Below, piece after piece: positions 8,964 to 17,080 of a stretch of DNA of 47,988 nt. The notes under the pieces are model-generated. The model did not search any database, was not told where the DNA came from, and saw only the letters and a list, made by a program, of their open reading frames with translations. The position numbers and the translations under genes are program-made. This DNA comes from Chitinophagaceae bacterium (GTDB lineage Bacteria; Bacteroidota; Bacteroidia; Chitinophagales; Chitinophagaceae). The stretch spans positions 1 to 47,988 of the forward strand of contig CANBQT010000021.1 of assembly GCA_947371755.1 (NCBI GenBank), read 5' to 3'. The stretch's first letter is position 1, and every line of letters begins with the position of its first letter.

Positions 8964-10148
8964 ATGAATAATAGAACTGTTTATATAGTTTCTGCTGTGC
9001 GTACCCCCATGGGAAGTTTTGGAGGAAGTTTAAAAGATTTCTCTGCCACCCAGCTGGGAGCCATTGCGATTAAAGCTGCTGTAGAAAGAGCCGGTATTCA
9101 ACCAATAGATGTACAGGAAGTATTGATGGGTTCTGTCATTCAAGCAAACCTGGGCCAGGCACCAGCACGTCAGGCTGCTAAGTTTGCGGGACTTCCTGAT
9201 GCTGTGATCTGCACAACTGTCAATAAGGTTTGTGCAAGTGGTATGAAAGCTATTATGCAAGGCGCGCAGTCGATCTTATTAGGTGATGCAGATGTAGTAG
9301 TGGCAGGTGGAATGGAAAGTATGAGCAATGTTCCCTTTTATAGTCCTAATATGCGATGGGGTAATAAGTATGGTAATGTTACACTCATAGATGGGTTAGC
9401 TAAAGATGGTTTAACTGATGTGTATCATAATTATGCTATGGGAAATTCTGCAGAATTATGTGCAAAAGAATGTAATATCAGCAGAGAAGAACAAGATGCA
9501 TTTGCAATTGAAAGTTATCATAGAAGTCAGGCCGCATGGAACAAAGGATTATTTGATGCTGAAGTTGTTCCTGTAGCCATTCCTCAAAGAAAAGGAGATC
9601 CCATTTTATTCAGTAAAGATGAAGAAGCATTTAATGTAAAATTTGATAAGATCCCTGAATTAAAACCAGCATTTATAAAAGATGGAACTGTTACTGCTGC
9701 CAACGCATCAACCATGAACGATGGAGCAGCAGCATTGGTTTTAATGAGTAAAGAAAAAGCAGATGCCATGGGTTTAAAACCATTAGCAATCATTCGCAGC
9801 TATGCAGATGCTGCACAAGCCCCTGAGTGGTTTACAACCACACCATCACTGGCAGTTCCTAAAGCGGTTCAAAAAGCGGGTTTGCAAATGAGTGATCTTG
9901 ATTTCGTAGAATTGAATGAAGCATTTTCTGTGGTAGGAATCGTTAATACACAAAAAATGGAACTAGATCCTTCGAGGGTAAATGTGCACGGAGGTGCAGT
10001 ATCTCTGGGACATGCTTTAGGATGCAGCGGAGCCAGGATTGTAGTTACATTAATTCATGTATTGAAACAGCACGCTGGTAAATTTGGTGCTGCAGGTATT
10101 TGTAACGGTGGTGGCGGTGCCAGTGCAATGGTGATAGAACTTCCTTAA
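8964..10148 (+). CDS. Acetyl-CoA C-acyltransferase (thiolase)
   Basis: A 394-residue thiolase that condenses or cleaves acetyl-CoA and (3-oxo)acyl-CoA in the cytoplasm. Signatures: the nucleophilic cysteine C90 in NKVCASGMKA, the NEAF motif in DLDFVELNEAFSVVG, the histidine in VHGGAVSLGHALGCSGAR, and the second cysteine in GICNGGGGASAMVIE. Length and motifs fit the biosynthetic acetyl-CoA acetyltransferase (AtoB/PhaA) class. No beta-oxidation partner lies beside it. The GNAT gene follows after 18 bases and is probably co-transcribed. Confidence 0.93.
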   Translation: MNNRTVYIVSAVRTPMGSFGGSLKDFSATQLGAIAIKAAVERAGIQPIDVQEVLMGSVIQANLGQAPARQAAKFAGLPDAVICTTVNKVCASGMKAIMQGAQSILLGDADVVVAGGMESMSNVPFYSPNMRWGNKYGNVTLIDGLAKDGLTDVYHNYAMGNSAELCAKECNISREEQDAFAIESYHRSQAAWNKGLFDAEVVPVAIPQRKGDPILFSKDEEAFNVKFDKIPELKPAFIKDGTVTAANASTMNDGAAALVLMSKEKADAMGLKPLAIIRSYADAAQAPEWFTTTPSLAVPKAVQKAGLQMSDLDFVELNEAFSVVGIVNTQKMELDPSRVNVHGGAVSLGHALGCSGARIVVTLIHVLKQHAGKFGAAGICNGGGGASAMVIELP

Positions 10149-10166
10149 TTAACTTTTTCTTGAATC

Positions 10167-10685
10167 ATGTCTGATATTAAAATTGTGCGTGCTGGTATAC
10201 GAGAGGCCGAACTCATTGCTATCATCAGCAGAGAAACTTTTTATGATACCTATGCTGCAGAAAATACTGCGGCCAATATGGCAAAATTTATGACCCAGCA
10301 ATTTGGGAAAGCCATGTTGATGCAAGAAGTAGGAGCAGAAGGGAATCACTTTTTTCTGGCGTATCAAAATGAAGTACTAGCAGGTTATCTGAAATTAAAA
10401 GAGTCTATTCATCCACAGTTAGCTGGTGAAACAGCGATAGAAATTTCCAGAATTTATGTGCTCAAATCCTTTGTCGGAAAATCAATTGGCAAAGCTTTGA
10501 TGCAGGCAGCCATTGATTTTGCAAAAGAAAACAAGAAAGATTGGATATGGTTAATTGCCTGGAAAGAAAATAAAAGAGCGCTTGAGTTTTATCAGAAAAA
10601 TGGATTCGAAATTTTTGCAGAAAGCACTTTTGTATTAGGTGATGATCTTCAATTTGACTGGGTACTAAAAAGAAGTATTCGTTGA
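10167..10685 (+). CDS. GNAT-family N-acetyltransferase (PaiA-like)
   Basis: A 172-residue Gcn5-related acetyltransferase. The acetyl-CoA-binding motif is the segment EISRIYVLKSFVGKSIGKALMQAAIDFAKE (about 91-120), where the usual R/Q-x-x-G-x-G/A loop reads KSFVGKSIGKAL. The C-terminal part WKENKRALEFYQKNGFEIFAEST is the typical beta6-alpha4 region. The sequence resembles PaiA-type polyamine or small-molecule acetyltransferases (ETFYDTYA near the N-terminus), but the substrate cannot be told. It follows the thiolase in the same direction and its stop codon lies inside the loop of the terminator. Confidence 0.85.
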   Translation: MSDIKIVRAGIREAELIAIISRETFYDTYAAENTAANMAKFMTQQFGKAMLMQEVGAEGNHFFLAYQNEVLAGYLKLKESIHPQLAGETAIEISRIYVLKSFVGKSIGKALMQAAIDFAKENKKDWIWLIAWKENKRALEFYQKNGFEIFAESTFVLGDDLQFDWVLKRSIR

Positions 10686-10698
10686 AATACTTCTTTTT
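10671..10698 (+). terminator. Terminator of the thiolase-GNAT unit
   Basis: Nine-base perfect stem AGAAGTATT / AATACTTCT with loop CGTTGA, followed by TTTT. The upstream arm encodes the last residues of the acetyltransferase and the loop contains its TGA stop. Confidence 0.75.
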
Positions 10699-10718
10699 AA
10701 TAAACCTGAAAGTTTCAT

Positions 10719-11780
10719 TTATCTAATTGCTAGCGCAATCCCTAATCCTACAGAATTGTATTTGGCAAATGTATAATCAGCATATACTTTTAAGATCGTA
10801 ATATTTAATCGAATGCCCCAGGTATTTGTAAGGCCACTTCCTTTGTAATCCAATGATATCGGATCTTTTTGAGTGGTGGTTGCTTTATCGTTTGGTGCCG
10901 GTAACCCAGAATTATATGTAATGGTATAATCTCCCGCTAATTTTATTTTCGAGGTTCCTGATGCATAACCAACAGCAGTATATAATTCGAGTAAAGAGAA
11001 TTTTACTGAAGCAATACCCTGTAATGTAAAAGCAGATATATTATAACCTGCTACAGAATTACTACTTTGTACAGAGGAACCTGCATCAAAACTGGGCTTT
11101 AAACTGGCATCAATGGTACTATATGCTGCTAAGGCAGAGAGGTGTAGAAAAGGAACTTTTTTAATAAAAGGAAGATAGTTGGAAAACTCATGTTGAATGG
11201 CTAATCCAAATACTCCAATCTCTGTATTTCCACCCGCACCTGATTTTGGAAAATAACGAAGTTTTACATCCGTATGTTTAATTAAACCAAGTCCTATTTG
11301 AACTACAGGAAGTGGGGTAGAGATGGGTAAAAATGAAAGATTCTTTTTTAGATCATCACCGATTCCTTTTGGTGCAGTAAAACTGGTACTTACAGGTTGG
11401 CCATTTACGGTACTGTTTACATTAATGACTTGTGCAGTGGAGCCTCCCATTAAAGTAGGTAATGATGCAGAACTTGCGCCACCACTTAATTTCATACTGG
11501 AATAATCGGTATTGTTGAAGGTGAAATTTTCTTTTTCTTTAGGTATAATGGCAAACTGTCCGTTAATAGAAATATCAAATCCCAAAAATTTATGTGTTCT
11601 TGCTGTAGAATACCAACCCCTTGAAAGATTGTGAATCTCGCCTTCTGCAAAAGGTCTGAAATAGTCAGTTGCATATCTATTGGCGTCAGCTAAAGATCCT
11701 GCAATAATTTGTCCAACATCCTGCGCTTTTGTAAAGAAACTCAAGCAAATAAAGGATAAAATGAAAATGATTTTTTTCAT
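10719..11780 (-). CDS. DUF6588-family outer-membrane-like protein
   Basis: A 353-residue protein with a clear signal peptide (MKKIIFILSFICLSFFTKAQ). Its start, DVGQIIAGSLADANRYATDYFRPFAEGEIHNLSRGWYSTA, is characteristic of the DUF6588 family in Bacteroidota. The rest alternates short hydrophobic and polar strands separated by Gly/Asn/Ser turns and ends GLGIALAIR, which suggests an outer-membrane beta-barrel related to long-chain transporters. The function is unknown. It lies 42 bases downstream of the TsdA-like cytochrome in the same direction, so it may be read from the sulfur operon, but an independent promoter in that gap is possible. Confidence 0.75.
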   Translation of the reverse strand: MKKIIFILSFICLSFFTKAQDVGQIIAGSLADANRYATDYFRPFAEGEIHNLSRGWYSTARTHKFLGFDISINGQFAIIPKEKENFTFNNTDYSSMKLSGGASSASLPTLMGGSTAQVINVNSTVNGQPVSTSFTAPKGIGDDLKKNLSFLPISTPLPVVQIGLGLIKHTDVKLRYFPKSGAGGNTEIGVFGLAIQHEFSNYLPFIKKVPFLHLSALAAYSTIDASLKPSFDAGSSVQSSNSVAGYNISAFTLQGIASVKFSLLELYTAVGYASGTSKIKLAGDYTITYNSGLPAPNDKATTTQKDPISLDYKGSGLTNTWGIRLNITILKVYADYTFAKYNSVGLGIALAIR

Positions 11781-11822
11781 AATTATGATATTGAATGTTA
11801 TATAAAGAACAAAGCTGAGTAA

Positions 11823-12785
11823 TTATTTTTTACCCACTGTACTATTAGAACGAAACGGACCATACTTATGTTGCTTTTCAGATAAGTTATCTGAGTAGGG
11901 ACCAATAGGACAATCTATTGGTTTTTTAGTGATATCAGGCCAATCTCTTGATTGATCTTTATGAGGCCTTGGTTGTGAATTTACATAAGCTGCAATATCC
12001 CAGGCTGATTCGGTACTTAGTATAGTATGATGATAATTGCAGGGATTGGGCATATTATTTTTAATGAAACCTGCAAACCTTGATAACCTATATAAACCCG
12101 CTGCATCATTGTAACTATTGTTCCCCCATAATGGAGGATATAAATAGCCGATGCCATTTAGCGCAGCTTTACCCTGTCCATTGATACCATGACAGCTGGC
12201 GCAACTTATGATAAAATCTTTTTTTCCTTTAGCCGAATCTGCCGCTCTTTTTAAAAAAGGAAGGTCAACGATACCCGTTCCTTTAGGTTTTTCACCTTTA
12301 GGAATTTCATTGCCCAACCATTTGATATATGCCACTATTCCGCGCATTTCTTTGCTTAAACTATCTAAAGGGAACCCGTTCAGACTTCGTTGTAAACAAT
12401 CATTTACCCTCATTTCAACAGATTCTTTCAACCCACTCCTTGCTCTGATTTTTGGATAGGTGGAAGCCACCGCCCCATAATTATTTCCCCATGGTTTGGT
12501 GCCAGCATCTAAATGACAATTCTGACAATTCATACCATTGCTCATATGAGCAACACGGCCATTTGGACCAAGATATGCTGCAGTATTTGTGATTAATTGA
12601 TACCCGTATCTGATGATGGTACCAGCACTATCGACTGGAATTTGGTAAGGTCCTGCGCCTGTCCAACAACTAGCAGAATCTATGATTGCTGTTTGAAGCA
12701 AGGCATCACTACTGCTTTTTCTGTAAAGGAAAAACATCAGAAAAGTTACCACAAAAATAAAAGCTGGAATTCTCCAATACTTCAT
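11823..12785 (-). CDS. tsdA: TsdA-like diheme c-type cytochrome (probable thiosulfate dehydrogenase)
   Basis: A 320-residue cytochrome anchored or exported by an N-terminal hydrophobic helix (about 7-20). Two heme c sites are visible: CQNCH (87-91) and CASCH (195-199). The flanking blocks ANTAAYLGPNG-type entry, NCHLDAGTKPWG, YPKIRARSG, RVNDCLQRSLNG (C130), CHGINGQGKAA, YPPLWGNNSYNDAAGLYR and FIKNNMP match the TsdA family, which oxidises two thiosulfates to tetrathionate in the periplasm. In TsdA a conserved cysteine in the RxNDC region serves as unusual axial ligand of the catalytic heme, and C130 is the likely counterpart. It is the last clear member of the sulfur cluster, five bases after the YeeE/YedE half-transporter. 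Electron acceptor not identified. Confidence 0.85.
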   Translation of the reverse strand: MKYWRIPAFIFVVTFLMFFLYRKSSSDALLQTAIIDSASCWTGAGPYQIPVDSAGTIIRYGYQLITNTAAYLGPNGRVAHMSNGMNCQNCHLDAGTKPWGNNYGAVASTYPKIRARSGLKESVEMRVNDCLQRSLNGFPLDSLSKEMRGIVAYIKWLGNEIPKGEKPKGTGIVDLPFLKRAADSAKGKKDFIISCASCHGINGQGKAALNGIGYLYPPLWGNNSYNDAAGLYRLSRFAGFIKNNMPNPCNYHHTILSTESAWDIAAYVNSQPRPHKDQSRDWPDITKKPIDCPIGPYSDNLSEKQHKYGPFRSNSTVGKK

Positions 12786-12790
12786 GCAGG

Positions 12791-13288
12791 TTAGTGCGGA
12801 ATTTTATTGCGAACCAGTCCATAAAACCAGGTTCCAGCAATCGCACTCAATAAAGTTACAATTGTAACTGATATGCCCGTACCTATTTGTGCAAATAATG
12901 GACCCGGACAGGCGCCGGTAATTGCCCAACCTAGTCCAAATAATAACCCGCCATAAATCTGACCCACATTGAACTTCTTTTCTTCAAACTGGATGTCTTC
13001 TCCATAGATGGTTTTGATCTTGAACTTCTTGATGATAAAAACAGAAATTGCTCCAACCACAACAGCAGATCCAATCACACCATACATATGAAAACTTTGT
13101 AGCCTAAACATTTCTTGTATCCTAAACCAGGAAATGATCTCTGCTTTTACAAATACAATTCCGAAAATAATGCCTACAACCAAATATTTTAGATTGTACC
13201 AGTAGGGGTGAACCAACTCACTTTCGTTTAAGCAAGTAGCATCTAAAGAGCGTAATTCAAAATCGTTATCAGGTATATTGTTTGACAT
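12791..13288 (-). CDS. YeeE/YedE-type transporter half (DUF6691-like)
   Basis: A 165-residue membrane protein with about four helices. It has the conserved cysteine motif AITGACPGPLFAQIGTG near the C-terminus, which in YeeE/YedE (TsuA-like) transporters helps pass thiosulfate through a chain of cysteines. The N-terminal 25 residues are polar and cytosolic-looking. It is one half of a split transporter; the partner lies immediately upstream with a three-base gap. The direction of transport and the substrate (thiosulfate or another sulfur species) are inferred from family and context. Confidence 0.85.
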   Translation of the reverse strand: MSNNIPDNDFELRSLDATCLNESELVHPYWYNLKYLVVGIIFGIVFVKAEIISWFRIQEMFRLQSFHMYGVIGSAVVVGAISVFIIKKFKIKTIYGEDIQFEEKKFNVGQIYGGLLFGLGWAITGACPGPLFAQIGTGISVTIVTLLSAIAGTWFYGLVRNKIPH

Positions 13289-13291
13289 AAA

Positions 13292-13852
13292 TTATCTGAG
13301 TATAAAAGGTAAAATAAGATTGGCCATGATAAAACCACCCGCCATAAAACAGATGGTAGCAACTAAAGAGGGCCACTGCAGATTACTTAATCCAGTAATA
13401 GAATGTCCTGAAGTGCAACCTCCTGCATACCTAGTGCCAAAACCAACGAGAAATCCTCCAACAACCATGAGCAACCAACCCTTCAAATGAAGTAGTCCTC
13501 CCCAGTTAAAAATTTCTGTCGGAATTAATTGGCTATAATCAGTAATGCCATAACCTTTTAATTCGGCTACCAAATTGGGATTTACTTGCATGGGTAGAGG
13601 ATTGGCGAGAAATTGTGCTGCAATGAATCCGCCTAAAAAAATACCACCCACAAAAAATAGATTCCATATTTCCTTTTTCCAATCGTATTTGAAATAGTGA
13701 ATGTTCGCTGGAAGACAGGCCGCGCAGATATGACGCAGTGAACTTGAAATGCCAAACTTTTTGTTACCAATCAATAAGAGGGCTGGTACAGTGAGTCCAA
13801 TTAATGGACCAGCCACATACCAAGGCCAGGGTTGTTTGAGCCATTCAATCAT
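13292..13852 (-). CDS. YeeE/YedE family sulfur transporter half
   Basis: A 186-residue membrane protein with about five helices and the YeeE/YedE motif [23 protein letters not shown]. The cysteine in GGCTSGH is the conserved one. A second Cys pair (CAACLP, about 43-48) sits in the first loop. With the following gene it makes up a two-gene transporter, in contrast to the single-chain TsuA. It is the third gene of the sulfur cluster, 74 bases after the CstB-like gene. Confidence 0.88.
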   Translation of the reverse strand: MIEWLKQPWPWYVAGPLIGLTVPALLLIGNKKFGISSSLRHICAACLPANIHYFKYDWKKEIWNLFFVGGIFLGGFIAAQFLANPLPMQVNPNLVAELKGYGITDYSQLIPTEIFNWGGLLHLKGWLLMVVGGFLVGFGTRYAGGCTSGHSITGLSNLQWPSLVATICFMAGGFIMANLILPFILR

Positions 13853-13926
13853 GCAATTCGTTTTAGTCTACAAAAATAGTAGAAAAAATACAATTATCAA
13901 ATCGAATGCTGGCCTGTTTTTAATGA

Positions 13927-15345
13927 TTAGAGTTGGGTGTTTTGTTGACTAAATTCAGAAACGTGGAACTTCCCACTGGCTTTTAAATCTTTGAATCCCA
14001 CAGAACAGTTGATGAGATTTTGGTAGCCCCTTGCACGCATGATGGAAGTATAAATCATCGACCTGTATCCGCCTGCACAATGGATATAGTAAGTTTTATT
14101 TGGATCAAATACTTGATTGCCATCATCAATAAAATCAAGAGGGAAATTGGTAACACCAAGAATATGTTCGGTATCATATTCACTTTTCTTACGAACATCT
14201 ATGATCTGTTCTGGATCTTGTTCTTGGTAGAACGCTCCTAATTGATCGGCATCAATTGAATCGATATGGTCATATTCTTTTCTTGCTTGTTTCCAAGCCT
14301 CAAATCCGCCCTTTAAATATCCAAAAGCATGATCGAAACCTACTCTGGCAAGTCTTGTTACCACTTCTACTTCTCTTCCTTCTTCCGTTACCAAAAGAAT
14401 GGGTTGAGACACATTTTTAATTAAAGCACCAACCCAAACGGCAAAACTTCCATCAATCCCAATATTAATAGAACCGGGTATAAAGCCTTTTCCGAATTCA
14501 GATGCATTTCTCGTATCTATAATAATTGCTTCTGTTTCGTCTACTGCTGCTTCAAAAGCATTTGCGCTAAGTGCTTTATAACCTCTTTGAATCACAGTGT
14601 CGATACTTTCGTAACCTTGTTTATTCATTTGAACATTAAAAGGAAAATAGGCGGGTGGGGCTACTAATCCTTCCGTAACTTCTTTTATGAATTCAGCCCT
14701 GCTCATATCGGCTCTCATTGCATAATTGGTTGCTTTTTGATGACCTAGTGTGTCAATGGTTTCGGAACTTAATTTTTTCCCGCATGCGCTCCCGGCACCA
14801 TGTGCTGGATAGACCACAATATTATCTGCTAATGGTAAGATTTTTGTGCGTATAGAGTCAAATAACAAACCAGCTAATTCTTCCAAAGTTTGATTGGCTG
14901 CTTTTTGTGCAAGATCAGGCCTTCCCACATCGCCTATAAAAATAGTGTCTCCAGAAAAGAGTGCGGAGGGTTTTCCAGATTCATCATACATCAAATAACA
15001 ACAGCTTTCTAATGTATGACCCGGAGTATGTAAAAGTTCAAAAACTAGTTTTCCAACTTTAAATTTTTCTCCGTCAACAGCCACTTTTGCCTCAAAACCA
15101 GGCACAGCCGTTGGTCCGTATACTATCGTTGCACCAGTAGCTTTAGCAAGATCCATATGACCAGAAACAAAGTCGGCGTGAAAATGTGTTTCAAACACAT
15201 AAGTGATTTTAGCATTATTTCGTTTTGCCTTAGCCAGGTAATTATCGATATCCCTTAATGGATCAATTACAACAGCTTCTCCTTCACTTTCAATATAATA
15301 GGCACCTTGTGCTAAACAACCTGTATAAATTTGCTCGATTTGCAT
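13927..15345 (-). CDS. CstB-like persulfide dioxygenase-rhodanese fusion
   Basis: About 472 residues in three parts. (1) A metallo-beta-lactamase-fold persulfide dioxygenase (about 1-245), with THFHADFVSGH, the histidine of LLHTPGHTLES and the aspartate of FSGDTIFIGDVGRPDL as iron ligands by analogy with ETHE1. (2) A rhodanese-like domain (about 265-360) whose loop reads LVTEEGREVE and lacks the catalytic cysteine. (3) An active-type rhodanese (about 370-465) with IHCAGGYRS. This order matches CstB, which oxidises low-molecular-weight persulfides to sulfite and makes thiosulfate from it. ATG 15345 (MQIEQIYTGCLAQ) fits the family; ATG 15354 (MIPMQIEQ) is possible. It is the second gene after the TauE exporter and is cytoplasmic. 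Confidence 0.9.
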   Translation of the reverse strand: MQIEQIYTGCLAQGAYYIESEGEAVVIDPLRDIDNYLAKAKRNNAKITYVFETHFHADFVSGHMDLAKATGATIVYGPTAVPGFEAKVAVDGEKFKVGKLVFELLHTPGHTLESCCYLMYDESGKPSALFSGDTIFIGDVGRPDLAQKAANQTLEELAGLLFDSIRTKILPLADNIVVYPAHGAGSACGKKLSSETIDTLGHQKATNYAMRADMSRAEFIKEVTEGLVAPPAYFPFNVQMNKQGYESIDTVIQRGYKALSANAFEAAVDETEAIIIDTRNASEFGKGFIPGSINIGIDGSFAVWVGALIKNVSQPILLVTEEGREVEVVTRLARVGFDHAFGYLKGGFEAWKQARKEYDHIDSIDADQLGAFYQEQDPEQIIDVRKKSEYDTEHILGVTNFPLDFIDDGNQVFDPNKTYYIHCAGGYRSMIYTSIMRARGYQNLINCSVGFKDLKASGKFHVSEFSQQNTQL

Positions 15346-15411
15346 GGGTATCATTTTTCACAGTAAAATTGAACTATCTGTGTTATAACTGCAATGACAT
15401 TTATCAGTTCA

Positions 15412-16203
15412 TTACTTGATAAAAAGTTCGTGAAGAATGATGTAGACACCAGCCACTAAAACAAACACGCCAAAACCTTTTTTGAGTTTTTCTCCTGAAA
15501 TTTTTAAGCCGATGGCATTTCCAATAAAGGTGCCAATTACTGCATTTAATGTGATCAGTAGAAGTAATCTCCAATGTATATCGTATTGTGAAACATCGCT
15601 CACAAAACCAAAAAGTGCGTTCAGCGCAATAATTAATAGAGAACTGCCTATAGCTTTTTTCATGGGTAAATGAAAAGAAAAGATCAATACTGGAATAATC
15701 AAAAAACCACCCCCGGCACCTAATAAACCTGTAAGCAATCCTATTTGAATTCCTCTAAGAATGGCACTTCCATATGGCATGTTAGCGGACTTATTTTGCT
15801 GTACAGTAGCTTCTTTAAAGATCATCTTAAAGGAAGCTGTGATCATCACAACAGCCAATAGTAACATGGTCAGTAATGATCTGGTAACCTCAAAATTTCC
15901 TACTTTGAAAAGGTCTTCGGGAATGATTGGAATGAGTAATCTGCGGATCAGAACTACCGTAATGATGGAACTTATTCCAAAATAGAAAACTGCCTTGAAA
16001 TGTATATTGCCGTTTCTGTAGCTATTATAAGCGCCAGCTAAACTACTTATGCCAACAATGAAAAGGGAATAACCTGTGGCAATGGTGGGTTGTATATGGA
16101 ATAGGTAGACTAATAAAGGTATTGTAAGTATGGAACCTCCACCTCCAATTAAACCTAAGGAGATGCCTATTACAAAAGCAGCAACAAACCCTGCGATTTC
16201 CAT
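15412..16203 (-). CDS. TauE/SafE family sulfite/anion exporter
   Basis: A 263-residue membrane protein with about eight helices in two TauE/SafE repeats. Each begins with a glycine-rich motif: GLIGGGGSILTIPLLVYL near the N-terminus and GLLGAGGGFLIIPVLI in the middle. The family exports sulfite, sulfonates or related anions. Here it heads the sulfur cluster, 57 bases before the CstB-like gene, and so would remove sulfite made by the dioxygenase. A TauE gene is also part of the staphylococcal cst operon. The specific substrate is inferred. Confidence 0.88.
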   Translation of the reverse strand: MEIAGFVAAFVIGISLGLIGGGGSILTIPLLVYLFHIQPTIATGYSLFIVGISSLAGAYNSYRNGNIHFKAVFYFGISSIITVVLIRRLLIPIIPEDLFKVGNFEVTRSLLTMLLLAVVMITASFKMIFKEATVQQNKSANMPYGSAILRGIQIGLLTGLLGAGGGFLIIPVLIFSFHLPMKKAIGSSLLIIALNALFGFVSDVSQYDIHWRLLLLITLNAVIGTFIGNAIGLKISGEKLKKGFGVFVLVAGVYIILHELFIK

Positions 16204-16328
16204 GCATCTTTAATTTTCAATTCAACCACTAATCTTTAGTAAACATAAGACAAGAATGTCAAAACTGATTTTTATCATCCAACAATTAAAAAAAATCGTA
16301 GAACTTTAAACAAATAAAATGATCAAAA
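16204..16328. other. Divergent spacer upstream of the sulfur cluster
   Basis: A 125 bp AT-rich region between the TauE gene and the coiled-coil gene. It must hold the cluster promoter. I see no perfect TAnnTTTG box and only a weak GACA-TTCT-TGTC hairpin, so no regulator site is called. No sulfur-sensing repressor gene (CstR or BigR type) is nearby. Confidence 0.35.
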
Positions 16329-16718
16329 ATGATAATCAATAACAAATCCATTCGTGAATTACATTTCGACCATGAATTATGGTTATCTGAGATGGCTTTT
16401 TGGAAACAGGAAATAGATATTCTGGATAAGTATTTGGCTGCAGTAATTGTATCTATAACGGATACTAAGAGCAGGGGTGAAGTAGAACATTTTCAGAACC
16501 AGTTTATCATTCAAAGAAGTTTTATTAATTCTTTGAAAAATGATGTGAAAGCGCAGGAGAAATTGATTTCAGAGCTAGAAAAAGATATCAATAATCGTTT
16601 ACTACAACAGAAAAAAGCAGATGATGAATACGAGATTCGTGATCGGATGCTTACTAATCAGAAATTATATAACGAATTGAAAATTTCTTTTAAGAAATGG
16701 CTTTCGAATAAATTATAG
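16329..16718 (+). CDS. Hypothetical coiled-coil protein
   Basis: A 129-residue soluble protein with no signal peptide or cysteine. From about residue 10 it is almost entirely helical and charged, with heptad-like spacing (FIIQRSFINSLKNDVKAQEKLISELEKDINNRLLQQKKADD) that predicts a coiled coil. The N-terminal LHFDHELWLSEMAFWKQEIDIL has conserved-looking aromatic and acidic residues. I do not recognise a named family. It is transcribed away from the sulfur cluster and ends three bases before the convergent ytxJ stop. Confidence 0.7.
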   Translation: MIINNKSIRELHFDHELWLSEMAFWKQEIDILDKYLAAVIVSITDTKSRGEVEHFQNQFIIQRSFINSLKNDVKAQEKLISELEKDINNRLLQQKKADDEYEIRDRMLTNQKLYNELKISFKKWLSNKL

Positions 16719-16721
16719 CTA

Positions 16722-17054
16722 TTAAAGAGCAGATTGTTCCAGGATTTCATCCATATTGATGGCAAAATGGCTTTCATCGAAAGTACAGTTGCCATTTTTT
16801 ATGACTAGAACCTGAGGAGATTCATGTGTTACATGAAACTTTTCTGCAATGAGCGAAGAAATATGGCGGAATTGAATCAAATCTAGAAAATTAAAATCTA
16901 CCGCTTCGGATGATTCTGATCTTTCTAGTCTATTCAGCACCATACTGCTGGTACTGCAGCGAGTACTATGTTTGAAAATAACCTGAGGCTTCTCCGAAGA
17001 TTTGGTTATGATATCTGCCAGTTGATTTTCTGACGTTAGAGGAATCCAATTCAT
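16722..17054 (-). CDS. ytxJ: Bacillithiol-system redox protein YtxJ
   Basis: A 110-residue thioredoxin-like protein. It matches the YtxJ (DUF2847) family by its opening WIPLTSENQLADII and the motif VIFKHSTRCSTSSMVLNRLERS, where the single cysteine C33 is the presumed redox-active residue, followed by LDLIQFRHISSLIAEKFHVTHESPQVLVIKNG. YtxJ is a monothiol bacilliredoxin candidate that removes bacillithiol from mixed disulfides in the cytoplasm. Its presence suggests the organism makes bacillithiol. A 40-residue lipoprotein gene lies 26 bases upstream in the same direction. Confidence 0.88.
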   Translation of the reverse strand: MNWIPLTSENQLADIITKSSEKPQVIFKHSTRCSTSSMVLNRLERSESSEAVDFNFLDLIQFRHISSLIAEKFHVTHESPQVLVIKNGNCTFDESHFAINMDEILEQSAL

Positions 17055-17080
17055 ACTGATTGAGTGCTTATTATGATGCC

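Noticed and set aside
16249..16262. GACA-TTCT-TGTC hairpin upstream of the TauE gene as a regulator site
   Set aside because: A four-base stem is too weak to support an operator call.
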